A stretch of DNA of 64,000 nt, taken from the NCBI RefSeq assembly GCF_000217935.1, contig NZ_AFHI01000010.1, positions 1 through 64,000 of the forward strand, given 5' to 3'. Positions 27,498 through 38,056 of this stretch are shown one piece after another (positions within the stretch are counted from its first letter, which is position 1; each line of letters starts with the position of its first letter). Origin of the DNA: Rheinheimera sp. A13L. Its GTDB lineage: Bacteria; Pseudomonadota; Gammaproteobacteria; Enterobacterales; Alteromonadaceae. The notes below the pieces were generated by a model. It did no database searches. It was not told where the DNA came from and saw only the letters and a list, made by a program, of their open reading frames with translations. A program made the translations under genes and the position numbers.

Positions 27498-28379
27498 ATG
27501 TTTAGCGGAAGTATTGTTGCTTTGATCACCCCTATGGGTCCTGATGGTGCTGTGGATTATGGCAGCCTGAAGAGGCTGGTGGATTTCCATCTAAGCAATC
27601 AAACTGACGCATTGGTGATTATGGGCACTACTGGCGAGTCCGTTACTTTAAGTTTTGCCGAACAATTAGCAGTGCTCAAGGCTGTTCTTGAACAGGTTGA
27701 TGGCCGTATTCCCGTGATCGCAGGCAATGGCTCGAACTCAACTGCTGATGCGGTGGACAAGACCAAAACCTTATCGGCATTACCCATAGCAGGTTTTTTA
27801 ACCGTCACGCCTTATTACAATAAACCTATGCAAAAAGGCATGCTGGCGCATTATCAGGCCGTTGCTGCCGCCACTGACAAGCCTGTTATTTTATATAACG
27901 TGCCTGGTCGTACCGGCGTGGATCTATTGCCGGAAACTGTGGCTGAACTGGCAAAAACCCCGAACATTGTGGGTATTAAAGAAGCAACGGGTTCTATGCA
28001 ACGTCTGGCGCAATTACAGGCTTTGTGTCCGGCAGATTTTTTATTATTCAGTGGTGACGATGCAAGTTGCTGCGAATTTATGTTAAAAGGTGGCCATGGC
28101 GTCATTTCGGTGACCACCAATATAGCGCCTGCTTTGATGGCCCAGATGTCAAAAGCAGCGATAGAAAAAAATACAGAATTGGCAACGCAGCTCGATCACA
28201 AGCTTCAGGGCTTACATCATCAGTTGTTTATCGAAGCCAATCCTATTCCGAGTAAGTGGGCACTGCTGAAAATGGGGTTAATTGCTGATGATATGGCAAG
28301 ATTACCTTTAACCCGATTGGAACCAATTCATCAAAGCGTAATCGAACAAGCGCTGAAACAAGCCCAGATTAATGTGTAG
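27498..28379 (+). CDS. dapA: 4-hydroxy-tetrahydrodipicolinate synthase
   Basis: Condenses pyruvate with aspartate semialdehyde in lysine/diaminopimelate synthesis. From ATG 27498 it has 293 residues, the usual length. Lys161 in GIKEATG forms the Schiff base, Tyr133 lies in YNVPGRTG, and GTTGES (residues 43-48) binds the substrate carboxylate. The frame opens further upstream (27435), but MFSGSIVALITPM is the family N-terminus and ATGGAGC lies 8 bases before it. bamC follows 10 bp after the stop, the usual dapA-bamC unit. Confidence 0.95.
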   Translation: MFSGSIVALITPMGPDGAVDYGSLKRLVDFHLSNQTDALVIMGTTGESVTLSFAEQLAVLKAVLEQVDGRIPVIAGNGSNSTADAVDKTKTLSALPIAGFLTVTPYYNKPMQKGMLAHYQAVAAATDKPVILYNVPGRTGVDLLPETVAELAKTPNIVGIKEATGSMQRLAQLQALCPADFLLFSGDDASCCEFMLKGGHGVISVTTNIAPALMAQMSKAAIEKNTELATQLDHKLQGLHHQLFIEANPIPSKWALLKMGLIADDMARLPLTRLEPIHQSVIEQALKQAQINV

Positions 28380-28389
28380 GAGTTTTATA

Positions 28390-29454
28390 GTGCAGTATTG
28401 GATCCCGGCAAGCTTAGCTGCCTCGTTATTAATTTCTGGTTGCTCTTTATTCCCTGAAGATGCTGCTGATCAAGCGGCTCCAGAGGCAAAACCAGTGGCT
28501 GAGTTACAAGTTCCGGCTGGTTTAGCCGCTGCGAAAAGACCGGCACAATTTGATATTCCTCCAACGCCAAACGCTCCAGTGACGGAAGTGGAGCTGAAGT
28601 CGCCTATGCAGGTGCTGGCTCTTGCAACCAATAGCAGAGTGGAAGAAGAAGAAAAAGAAGCACGGATTTGGTTTGAACGTTCAGAGTTTTCCGGTGAGTT
28701 ATTGCCTTACCTGAAAAAGAGTCTGCAGGATTTTGGTCAGGAAAAACAAATCGAAATTACGCAAAAAGATCAGGACGCATTAGTCTTTGAGACCGGTTGG
28801 GTCAGCCGTTTCGAAGAAGAAGGTTTCTGGTTATGGAAGAACATGGTCGAAAAAGAGCAAAGTCGTTTCCTGATGGTATTTGAACCTAAAAGCCATGGTC
28901 GCTCTGTAGGTGTGCGGGTCCAGTTACTTCAGCACCGTTTTATTGACAAAGATTCTAAACTGTCTGCGATAGCGCAAAAACGTGAAGAAGTTTACTTCCT
29001 CAATCGTTTTGTAGATAAAGTGGCTACGGTAGAACTGGCGCAGATTAGACAGAAAAAAGCTCAGTCACGTCAGATCACTCTGACCACAGGATTTGATGCT
29101 GAAGGCAATGCGGCCATGCTAACAGGCCAGTCTATTGATGTAGCCTGGTCACAGTTAGAACTGATGTTTGAACAGAATGGATTTTTGGTTAACGATTTGG
29201 ATAGAACCAAGTACACTTTTTTCCTGACTTATCAGCAACCTGAAGCGGGCTTCTGGGATTCATTGTGGGGTAGTAAAGAGACTATTGCTGTGCCTTTGAC
29301 TCCTGGTGACTATCAGTTAGTGCTGACAAAAGCAGACCTTGGCACCAACCTGAGCTGGCGTGATAGCTCAGGCAAAGTATTGTCTGCCGATCAAATCACG
29401 GCTTTGCATCAGACTCTGGTGCAAATAATCAGAAAAGATAATATAGAGCTGTAA
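28390..29454 (+). CDS. bamC: BamC lipoprotein of the outer-membrane assembly complex
   Basis: 354 residues from a GTG at 28390 preceded by AGGAG. Lipobox ISGC, then an unstructured acidic/proline-rich N-terminal stretch that in E. coli contacts BamD, followed by two helix-grip domains (residues about 95-210 and 225-350). The reading frame overlaps the dapA stop if begun at 28372, but the GTG gives a proper signal peptide. Translationally close to dapA (10 bp). A terminator and repeat copy 3 lie downstream. Confidence 0.9.
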   Translation: MQYWIPASLAASLLISGCSLFPEDAADQAAPEAKPVAELQVPAGLAAAKRPAQFDIPPTPNAPVTEVELKSPMQVLALATNSRVEEEEKEARIWFERSEFSGELLPYLKKSLQDFGQEKQIEITQKDQDALVFETGWVSRFEEEGFWLWKNMVEKEQSRFLMVFEPKSHGRSVGVRVQLLQHRFIDKDSKLSAIAQKREEVYFLNRFVDKVATVELAQIRQKKAQSRQITLTTGFDAEGNAAMLTGQSIDVAWSQLELMFEQNGFLVNDLDRTKYTFFLTYQQPEAGFWDSLWGSKETIAVPLTPGDYQLVLTKADLGTNLSWRDSSGKVLSADQITALHQTLVQIIRKDNIEL

Positions 29455-29580
29455 TAGCTTGCTTGCAAACAAGTGAAAGCTGAATGCATTTGTGCCTGTT
29501 TCCAAAGTCCTATGCAGCTGTCTGACAAAGTGTAGGTAGTGTGTAAAGTCAAAGCCGGATGACTCCGGAGCCAGATTTAA

Positions 29581-29607
29581 AAAAAACCACCTGCGGGTGG
29601 TTTTTTT
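29581..29607 (+). terminator. Terminator after bamC
   Basis: A6, stem CCACC/GGTGG extended by A-T pairs, loop TGCG, T7. It ends 127 bp after bamC and abuts repeat copy 3. Confidence 0.85.
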
Positions 29608-29780
29608 ATGTCCATGGAAGGACGGTATGTCGAAAATGCAGGAGCATATTTTCGACGATGTCCATGGAAGGACGGTATGTCGAAAATGCAGGGTGATAGC
29701 GGTCTTTCGAAATGCCAACAGTTTTGCATTTCGCCGCTATCACGCCTTCGCCTCTGGCGAAGACCGGAAGCTTGTTGCAA
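29608..29780 (+). repeat. Family A structured repeat, copy 3
   Basis: Same modules as at 3429: two tandem units 51 bp apart starting ATGTCCATGGAAGGAC, with stems GTCGAAAATGC pairing with GCATATTTTCGAC (29644-29655 region), then the long hairpin at 29693-29743 (GTGATAGCGG / CCGCTATCAC), then CGCCTCTGGCG and CCGGAAGCTTGTTGC. The stem sequences differ from copies 1 and 2 by paired changes. Confidence 0.85.
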
Positions 29781-29969
29781 CTATCAGCAGCCTTCTTTGA
29801 ACAGAGTCTGACAGCAAGCATCAAAAACTACTGTATCTGCGCCAAGCGGTGCAGGATGAATAAAATAACGCTATGATTAGGCTCAATTTAATTGCCTTCA
29901 AAAGCAAATAAAAGGCAGCAGATACTGAGTCAGCTGTATGAGCTGAGCATTTTTGTCGGCATCAGCTCT

Positions 29970-30190
29970 GTTGTTTTGTATGCCAACTAAGCGGACGGCT
30001 GGCTTCATAACCTTATAATTTCAGCAGAAATAGGTGTTGTTGCTATTCTGTTGGCGATCCTGATGCGCTTATCAGGTAAAATAGCACGCTTATGAGGGCA
30101 AACCTGGTGATTCGGCTTATTATGGCGGCTATCTCCATTGAGTTTATCAGTCTTGGCTTAAAGGGTATTTTCCCTGTTTTAGCTGGTTAA
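29970..30190 (+). pseudogene. Remnant of a multi-helix membrane protein, possibly MarC/UPF0056 family
   Basis: Between repeat copy 3 and the DUF2066 gene, a reading frame runs from about 29993 (GVVAILLAILMRLSGKIARL), then shifts frame at 30091 and continues as MRANLVIRLIMAAISIEFIS to the stop at 30188. The joined sequence (hydrophobic helix, basic turn, helix, GLKGIFPVLAG end) resembles the C-terminus of MarC/UPF0056 proteins. The 5' part is missing or unrecognisable. The rest of the 762-bp gap 29455-30216 holds the bamC terminator, repeat copy 3 and about 190 bp with nothing recognisable. Confidence 0.4.
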
Positions 30191-30216
30191 GAGTATTAGC
30201 AGGTTAAGGGTAAAAG

Positions 30217-31338
30217 ATGAGATTACTTAGTGCTGTATTATGTTTGATAGCGTGTATGAGTGTTGCGCACGCAAAACAATTGACTGATTTGTATCAGTCC
30301 GTTGTGCCTGCAGGTCAAAGCCAAAGTGCCTGGCAACAACAGGCACTGGCGCAGGTCTTGGTGAAAGTGACAGTTAATCCTCAAGTGATTGAACAAGCGG
30401 CTATCAAAGCCGAGCTGAAAAATGCCGGTAACTATATTAAAACCTTTGCTGCAGTCAGTTCAGAGCAGGGGCCTGCATTAAAAGTAGGGCTGGACGAGCA
30501 AAAAGTGCAGCAGTTGTTAAGTCAGCACCAGATCGCGATTTGGGGCAGCAGACGCCCTGCCATCGTACTCTGGGCTGTGGAGCAAACCTCTGAAAGCCGG
30601 GTATTTATGCAAGGTGCTGCTCATCCTGTGTTGGAGCATTTAAAGCAACAGGCCTTGGCTATTGGTTTACCGTTAGATTTACCTACCGCCAACGATGCCT
30701 ATGTGCCATCCTTGACCCAGGACGATGTATGGGCTGGTAACTGGTTGCTGATTGAGCAGGCTAGTTTGCCTTTTAACGCGGATCAAACGCTGATTTTGTT
30801 GTTCGATCAGCCTTCTGCCGATCAATACAGATTAACCTGGCAAGGTTATGAGGCTGGTCAGTTGGTCAGCAATGAACTGCTGGCCAGTTCACAGCAAGCA
30901 TTAGCCAGTCAGTTTTTAACAGCTTTGACAGCCCAACTTGCCGGTAAATTTGCGGTTCAGTTAGGCAGTCAGCAGGGAGATATTGAGCTTGAGCTGGATA
31001 TCGAAGGCCTCACTAACTTTGTTGATCAGGTCAAGGTCCAGCAGCTATTGGGAGCTATGTTGTCGGTAAAACAAGTCACAGTGCAGGAACGTAAAGCTGA
31101 TTTATTGAAGTTTAAAGTGCAATTGGCGGCAGACCGCAGTGCCTTTATTAATTCTTTATCGCTGGAACGCCGTTTCCAATCGCTGCAAACCCAGGCTGAA
31201 CACATCACTCCAATCGAATCAACAGATGCAGCGGACGAGCTGTTTTCTGAAATGGCGGCAGAAATGGCAAAAGAGGCAGCAGAGCCAGTGCCAGAAGCTT
31301 TACCTGCCGTATTACGTTACAGGTATATTCCGAACTAA
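30217..31338 (+). CDS. DUF2066 periplasmic protein
   Basis: 373 residues with a Sec signal peptide (cut after VAHA). The region up to about residue 330 is the DUF2066 domain (LYQSVVPAGQSQSAWQQQAL marks its start). No enzymatic motif is visible. The stop overlaps the start of hda by 1 bp (TAATG), and DUF2066-hda adjacency is conserved in Shewanella-like genomes. Function unknown. Confidence 0.82.
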   Translation: MRLLSAVLCLIACMSVAHAKQLTDLYQSVVPAGQSQSAWQQQALAQVLVKVTVNPQVIEQAAIKAELKNAGNYIKTFAAVSSEQGPALKVGLDEQKVQQLLSQHQIAIWGSRRPAIVLWAVEQTSESRVFMQGAAHPVLEHLKQQALAIGLPLDLPTANDAYVPSLTQDDVWAGNWLLIEQASLPFNADQTLILLFDQPSADQYRLTWQGYEAGQLVSNELLASSQQALASQFLTALTAQLAGKFAVQLGSQQGDIELELDIEGLTNFVDQVKVQQLLGAMLSVKQVTVQERKADLLKFKVQLAADRSAFINSLSLERRFQSLQTQAEHITPIESTDAADELFSEMAAEMAKEAAEPVPEALPAVLRYRYIPN

Positions 31339-32045
31339 TGACTCCGGTGCAATACACTCTGGCAGTGACGCTGCCGGAAGATGAAACTCTTGATACCTTC
31401 TATGGGGCTGAAACCAGCCCTGTGGTAGGTTATATCAAACATTTTTTAACCACTCCCTTTGAACATCGACTGCCTTTGTATTTGTTCGGTGCCAGCGGCA
31501 GTGGCAAATCACATTTGTTATACGCAGCTTGTGTGCAGGCGCAGGAGCTGGGTTTAACCAGCCAGTTGCTGAGTCTGGAAGATTTTAAAGCCTGGAGTCC
31601 CCGTATTCTGGATCAACTGGAAGAACTGGATGTTGTCTGTCTGGATAATATTCAGGCGATAGCTGGGGATATCAGTTGGCAGGTGGCGGTGTTTGATTTG
31701 TACAACCGCATGACAGAGCAGGGCAAAGCTTTGATTATTGTTGCCGATCAGGCACCAACTGAACTGGGTATTACCTTGCCGGATTTAGTCTCACGCTTGC
31801 AGGCCTGCACCAGTTTTCAGTTGCGTTTATTAGGCGACGAAGATAAACAAAAACTGCTGCAACAAAAGGCCCGTTTACGTGGCATGGAGCTGCCGGACGA
31901 AGTGGCACGCTTTTTACTCAACCGTCAGCAACGTGATATTAGAGAGCTGGTGCAAATTCTCGATTTACTGGATAAAGCATCCATAGTGCATCAGCGTAAG
32001 CTGACCATTCCTTTTGTCAAAGATATGCTGAGCTTATCTCACTGA
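31338..32045 (+). CDS. hda: Hda, regulator of DnaA inactivation
   Basis: AAA+ protein that works with the DNA-loaded sliding clamp to stimulate DnaA-ATP hydrolysis. 235 residues. Walker A GASGSGKSH near residue 50, Walker B VVCLDNIQAI, and arginine-finger/sensor-2 region DLVSRLQAC and KARLRGMELPDEVARFL. The N-terminal QYTLAVTLPEDETL sits where the clamp-binding motif occurs in E. coli Hda. Overlaps DUF2066 by 1 bp. Confidence 0.92.
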   Translation: MTPVQYTLAVTLPEDETLDTFYGAETSPVVGYIKHFLTTPFEHRLPLYLFGASGSGKSHLLYAACVQAQELGLTSQLLSLEDFKAWSPRILDQLEELDVVCLDNIQAIAGDISWQVAVFDLYNRMTEQGKALIIVADQAPTELGITLPDLVSRLQACTSFQLRLLGDEDKQKLLQQKARLRGMELPDEVARFLLNRQQRDIRELVQILDLLDKASIVHQRKLTIPFVKDMLSLSH

Positions 32046-32052
32046 TTATTAG

Positions 32053-33198
<1,146 letters not shown>

Positions 33199-33211
33199 GC
33201 GGGAGCAGATA

Positions 33212-35599
33212 ATGAAATTCAGTGAATCCTGGTTACGTGAGTGGGTCAACCCGCAGTTATCGACCAATGAGTTAGCAGAACAAATTTCGATGGCCGGTCT
33301 GGAAGTAGACGGTGTCGAGCCTGTTGCCGGTGAGTTTAGCGGTGTTGTAGTGGGCCATGTGGTTGAATGTGGTCGTCATCCGGAAGCCGATAAGTTACAA
33401 GTCACTAAAGTCGATATTGGCTCTGGCGAATTATTAGATATCGTCTGTGGTGCAGCCAACTGCCGTCAGGGCTTAAAAGTGGTGGTTGCGACAGTAGGCG
33501 CTGTATTGCCTGGCGATTTTAAAATTAAAGCCGCTAAGTTACGTGGTCAGCCGTCCAACGGTATGTTGTGTTCTTTGTCTGAGCTTGGCATGGCCGAAAG
33601 TTCAGAAGGCATTATTGAACTGCCTGCTGATGCGCCGCTGGGGCAGAATATTCGTCAGTACCTGACGCTGGACGACAATGCCATTGAAGTGGATTTAACG
33701 CCAAACCGTGCTGATTGTTTAGGCTTAAAAGGCTTAGCCCGCGAAGTAGGTGTGCTGAATAACTTAGACGTCAAACAGCCGGACATTGCCGCTGTTGCTG
33801 CTACTATCAGCGACATCAAAGGCATTCAGTTATCAGCGCCTCAGGCTTGTCCACGTTATTTAGGCCGTGTGATTCGTAATATCAACACAGCGGCTGTCAC
33901 ACCTTTGTGGATGGTGGAAAAATTACGTCGCTCTGGCATCCGCTCTATTGATGCTGTGGTGGATGTGACCAACTTCGTATTGCTGGAGTTGGGTCATCCA
34001 ATGCACGCTTTTGATTTAGCAAAAATCGAAGGTGATATTGATGTGCGTATGGCCAAAGACGGCGAAAAACTGGTGCTTTTAGACAGTAACGAAGTGACGT
34101 TAAAAGCCAATACACTGGTGATTGCAGATAGCGAAAAAGCGCTGGCTATGGCTGGTATTTTTGGTGGTTTACACAGTGGTGTCACCAAAGACAGCACCGA
34201 TATTTTCCTTGAAAGCGCATTTTTCTCTCCGGTTGAAATGGCAGGTATGGCCCGTCAATACGGTTTGCATACAGATGCATCACACCGCTATGAACGTGGC
34301 GTCGATCCAGAGTTGCAACGCACAGCCATGGAAAGAGCAACAGCTTTGTTGTTAGCTATTGTTGGTGGTGAAGCAGGCCCTGTGGTGGAAGCTGTGTCAG
34401 ATCAGCACCTGCCAAAAGCTGCACAAATTTCGTTAAGCCGCGCTAAGTTGGACCGTATTTTAGGTATCAGCATAGCGACAGAGACTGTGACTGAAATTTT
34501 CCAGCGTTTAGGTATGCAGGTTGAAGTGTCAACTGACCAGTGGCAGGTGACAGTACCAAGCTACCGTTTTGATATCTCAATCCCTGAAGATTTAATCGAA
34601 GAAGTAGCGCGGGTTTACGGCTACAACAATATTCCTAATGTAGCGCCACAAGCTGCGCTTGCGATGAGCAAACATCAGGAAAGTCGTATTTCTGTCCACA
34701 GCTTACGTGACTTGTTAGTCGCCCGTGGTTATCAGGAAGCTATTACTTATAGTTTTGTTGATCCTAAGGTGCAGGACGCTTTATTCCCAGGTCAGGCGGC
34801 TTTGGTATTACCTAATCCAATTTCGGTTGATATGTCGGCGATGCGGTTAAACCTGTGGCCGGGTTTATTGCAAGCTGTGCAATACAACCAGAACCGTCAG
34901 CAAAACCGTATTCGTTTATTCGAATATGGCCTGAAATTTATCCCTGATGCGAACGCTGAAGGTGGTGTACGTCAGGTGCCGGTTTTAGGGGGCGTGATTG
35001 TTGGCAGTTATGGCAACGAACATTGGACCATGGCTGAGCGGGCCGTTGATTTTTATGATGTTAAGGGTGATGTGGAGGCGCTGTTAAGCTGCACTTCAGC
35101 TACAGAGTGTTTTACTTTCGCTACAGGTCAATACAGCGCCTTACATCCGGGTCAAACGGCTCAGTTAAACCGGGATGGTAAAGCTGTAGGTATACTTGGC
35201 GCCTTGCATCCGGAAGCGGAACGCAAATTGGGTATCAAAGGCAAAGCCTTTTTATTTGAAGTTGAGCTGGAAGCATTTGGTGATAAACATATTGTTTTAG
35301 CTCAGGAAACTTCAAAATATCCTGCAAACCGTCGCGATTTAGCTATTGTTGTGAAATCTGATGTGCGTTTTTCAGATATCCTTGCTACTATTAGAAAAGT
35401 TGGCGGAAATCAATTAGTTGACCTAAAATTGTTTGACGTCTACACAGGGCAGGGTGTAGCACAAGGCCATAAGTCATTGGCTATAGCTTTAACCTTGCAG
35501 GACAAGGCGCGAACGCTTGAAGATAAAGATATCCAACAGGTTATCTCTTCCGTGGTCGAGGTGCTGAGCAAAGAGTTCAACGCAACGTTGAGGGATTAA
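33212..35599 (+). CDS. pheT: Phenylalanyl-tRNA synthetase beta subunit
   Basis: 795 residues, full length. N-terminal OB-fold tRNA-binding domain (residues 40-150, [19 protein letters not shown]), B3/B4 editing domain (about 210-370), B5 domain (400-475) and the C-terminal anticodon-recognition fold ([15 protein letters not shown] to the end). Follows pheS by 13 bp and precedes ihfA by 2 bp, the conserved pheS-pheT-ihfA operon. Confidence 0.96.
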   Translation: MKFSESWLREWVNPQLSTNELAEQISMAGLEVDGVEPVAGEFSGVVVGHVVECGRHPEADKLQVTKVDIGSGELLDIVCGAANCRQGLKVVVATVGAVLPGDFKIKAAKLRGQPSNGMLCSLSELGMAESSEGIIELPADAPLGQNIRQYLTLDDNAIEVDLTPNRADCLGLKGLAREVGVLNNLDVKQPDIAAVAATISDIKGIQLSAPQACPRYLGRVIRNINTAAVTPLWMVEKLRRSGIRSIDAVVDVTNFVLLELGHPMHAFDLAKIEGDIDVRMAKDGEKLVLLDSNEVTLKANTLVIADSEKALAMAGIFGGLHSGVTKDSTDIFLESAFFSPVEMAGMARQYGLHTDASHRYERGVDPELQRTAMERATALLLAIVGGEAGPVVEAVSDQHLPKAAQISLSRAKLDRILGISIATETVTEIFQRLGMQVEVSTDQWQVTVPSYRFDISIPEDLIEEVARVYGYNNIPNVAPQAALAMSKHQESRISVHSLRDLLVARGYQEAITYSFVDPKVQDALFPGQAALVLPNPISVDMSAMRLNLWPGLLQAVQYNQNRQQNRIRLFEYGLKFIPDANAEGGVRQVPVLGGVIVGSYGNEHWTMAERAVDFYDVKGDVEALLSCTSATECFTFATGQYSALHPGQTAQLNRDGKAVGILGALHPEAERKLGIKGKAFLFEVELEAFGDKHIVLAQETSKYPANRRDLAIVVKSDVRFSDILATIRKVGGNQLVDLKLFDVYTGQGVAQGHKSLAIALTLQDKARTLEDKDIQQVISSVVEVLSKEFNATLRD

Positions 35600-35601
35600 G
35601 A

Positions 35602-35898
35602 ATGGCGCTTACCAAAGCCGATTTAGCAGAACGTTTATTTACCAAGTTTGGCATCAGCAAGCGCGATGCAAAATTAATAGTCGAATCTTTTTTTGAAGAG
35701 ATCCGCATTGCTTTGGAAGCAGGCGACCAGGTAAAACTGTCAGGTTTTGGTAATTTTGACCTGCGGGTAAAAAACCAAAGGCCAGGCCGTAACCCAAAAA
35801 CAGGTGAAGATATTCCTATCTCAGCCCGTTGCGTGGTGACCTTCAGACCTGGCCAGAAGTTGAAAAGCAGAGTCGAAGTAGGCACCGCCAAGAAGTAA
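35602..35898 (+). CDS. ihfA: Integration host factor alpha subunit
   Basis: 98-residue nucleoid protein that bends DNA sharply as the IHF heterodimer. The HU/IHF beta-arm signature is [23 protein letters not shown] (residues 61-83), with Pro64 at the intercalating position. Last gene of the pheST-ihfA operon, followed by a strong terminator. Confidence 0.96.
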   Translation: MALTKADLAERLFTKFGISKRDAKLIVESFFEEIRIALEAGDQVKLSGFGNFDLRVKNQRPGRNPKTGEDIPISARCVVTFRPGQKLKSRVEVGTAKK

Positions 35899-35915
35899 TG
35901 CCTTATCTAGTGGTT

Positions 35916-35950
35916 AAAAAAGGAGTGTACCTTCAGGGCACTCCTTTTTT
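35916..35950 (+). terminator. Terminator of the pheST-ihfA operon
   Basis: AAAAAAGGAGTG / CACTCCTTTTTT stem with an 11-base loop and continuing T-run. Beyond it, 35951-36174 is AT-rich promoter DNA for the protease gene. Confidence 0.9.
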
Positions 35951-36174
35951 ATTGTAAAAACTCCCTTTAAGACTGTTCTGATCAGGTCCTGGTGTTGCAA
36001 CTACAACTCTTACTGTACAAAAAGTCACAAGTTTTAATAAATTCAACCAATTGTAAAGAATATATAATAAATATATAACAATAATATAAAGACTAATCTT
36101 TATGCCTTGCTAAGTTTTGAGCCGCAGGATGCAACTTCACATCAAGGACTTCAAAATTCTTACAAGGTACACAT

Positions 36175-37761
36175 ATGAAAAATAGAAACAAAGTACTGTT
36201 ACTGGGAACTGCTGGTTGTTTTGCTTTATCCTTAACTTCAGTGGCTGTCGCTGCTGCGGTGGATGGACCAGAGTTTGTCACTGCTGCCAGTGTTGCTGCA
36301 ATTGATCCAAGTGATGACAGTACCAAACGTTACATCGTTAAATATAAAGATGGCAGCACAGGCTCTTTACAAAACGGCGCTCAGTCTGCTGCTGCATTTT
36401 CAGTGCAAAGAGCTGAAACCTTTGCGCGTAAATACAAAGGCAAAGTGATCAAACACTTAAGTTCAGTGAAATCCAGTGTGCTGGAATTAAATCCACGTCA
36501 GTTACAAGCCATGGTGTCGGATCCGGAAGTGCAGTACATCGAAGTGGATCAAAAGCGTTATCTGTTTGATGTTATTACACCCATGGCGCAAAGCACACCT
36601 TATGGCATTTCAATGGTTCAGGCCAATCAGGTCAGTGATAACAACGCGGCTAACACCCCGGTTTGTGTTATTGACACTGGCTATCGTCTAAATCATGTCG
36701 ATTTACCGAGCTCAGGTGTGACAGGCTTTGCGTTTTCAGGCCATGGCAGCTGGTCCACAGATGGCAATGGTCACGGTACTCACGTGGCAGGCACTATGGT
36801 CGCACTGAATAACAATGACGGTGTAGTGGGGGTCTTACCTTCAGGTCAGGCTGGGGTTCATATTGTTAAAATATTTAACGACTCAGGCAACTGGACTTTT
36901 GCTTCTGATCTGATTGATGGTATTCAGTCTTGTCAGAATGCTGGTGCTAAAGTGGTCAATATGAGTTTAGGAGGCGGAAGTTCCAGTCAGACTGAACAAA
37001 GCGCCATGACTAATTTCTACAATGACGGCATGTTACTGATTGCTGCCGCAGGCAATGCCGGTAATACCAGCTTGTCTTATCCTGCATCTTATGATGCTGT
37101 AGTTTCAGTGGCTGCTGTGGATTCAAACCGTAATCTGGCCAGTTTCTCCCAGCGTAACGCTCAGGTGGAATTAGCAGGCCCTGGTGTGGCTGTGAGTTCA
37201 ACCTGGAACAATGGGGGCTACAACAGCATCAGCGGTACCTCTATGGCTTCTCCGCATGTTGCCGGTGTGGCTGCTTTAGTCTGGAGTAACCATCCACAAT
37301 GTACAGCACCGCAAATTCGTAGCGCTTTACAAGCAACAGCACAAGACAGAGGTACGGCTGGTCGTGACAACTCATTTGGTTTTGGTATAGTTCAGGCCAA
37401 AGCTGCAGTGGATTATCTGACCGCCAATGGTTGTAGCGGCGGTGGTGGTGGTAACCCTCCTCCTACAGGTGGTGAAACTTATCCTAATCTCTCCGCCACT
37501 ACGGGCAACTGGTTACGGGGTTCTTACGTTATCCCATCTGGTGTCAGCACCTTAACCTTTACCATAGCAGGTGGTTCAGGTGATGCAGATTTGTATGTGC
37601 GCTACAACAGCCAGCCAACAACCAGCCAATACAACTGCCGACCATACTTAGACGGTAATGCAGAGCAGTGTACTATCACGAATCCGCAAGCAGGTACCTG
37701 GCATGTTGGTATCAGAGCTTATTCGACTTTTAGTGGTGTAACTTTCAGTTATTCTTACTAA
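36175..37761 (+). CDS. Secreted subtilisin-like serine protease with PPC domain
   Basis: 528-residue S8 family preproprotein. Signal peptide about 1-27; inhibitor I9 propeptide about 51-128; catalytic domain with Asp167 (VIDTGY), His203 (GHGTHV), oxyanion Asn294 (AAGNAG) and Ser356 (GTSMASPH); glycine/proline linker at about 435; C-terminal pre-peptidase PPC domain (TIAGGSGDADLYVR) that is often removed during maturation. Probably exported via the type II pathway as in other marine gammaproteobacteria. Monocistronic with its own terminator. Confidence 0.93.
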   Translation: MKNRNKVLLLGTAGCFALSLTSVAVAAAVDGPEFVTAASVAAIDPSDDSTKRYIVKYKDGSTGSLQNGAQSAAAFSVQRAETFARKYKGKVIKHLSSVKSSVLELNPRQLQAMVSDPEVQYIEVDQKRYLFDVITPMAQSTPYGISMVQANQVSDNNAANTPVCVIDTGYRLNHVDLPSSGVTGFAFSGHGSWSTDGNGHGTHVAGTMVALNNNDGVVGVLPSGQAGVHIVKIFNDSGNWTFASDLIDGIQSCQNAGAKVVNMSLGGGSSSQTEQSAMTNFYNDGMLLIAAAGNAGNTSLSYPASYDAVVSVAAVDSNRNLASFSQRNAQVELAGPGVAVSSTWNNGGYNSISGTSMASPHVAGVAALVWSNHPQCTAPQIRSALQATAQDRGTAGRDNSFGFGIVQAKAAVDYLTANGCSGGGGGNPPPTGGETYPNLSATTGNWLRGSYVIPSGVSTLTFTIAGGSGDADLYVRYNSQPTTSQYNCRPYLDGNAEQCTITNPQAGTWHVGIRAYSTFSGVTFSYSY

Positions 37762-37785
37762 TAAAAAGTTATTTTCGTGCTGATA

Positions 37786-37813
37786 AAAGCTGCGCCTTAT
37801 GGCGCAGCTTTTT
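37786..37813 (+). terminator. Terminator of the subtilase gene
   Basis: AAAGCTGCGCC / GGCGCAGCTTT with loop TTAT and five T. The following 37814-38056 holds an imperfect inverted repeat around CCACTGGCA/TTGGCACAG ending in T6 (about 37851-37896) and the promoter of the next gene. Confidence 0.9.
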
Positions 37814-38056
37814 GCCGTCCAGAAAAATGCTCCGGTCAGTGCGCAGAGCCACTGGCACCCATCCGGGCATTGGCACAGTGTTGGCCGTTTTTTAACCGAC
37901 TTTGTTATGCAGGCTATAGTCACTGTGTTCCGATCTGAACAAAGGCTCCTGACTAGTGTGTTACTACCAAATATTTTAACTTGCAGTGATCCAATGAAGC
38001 TGCTGATCTGTAAACAAATCTAGTCATCTCCGTGATCTTCTTTGTGAGTCAGTATT

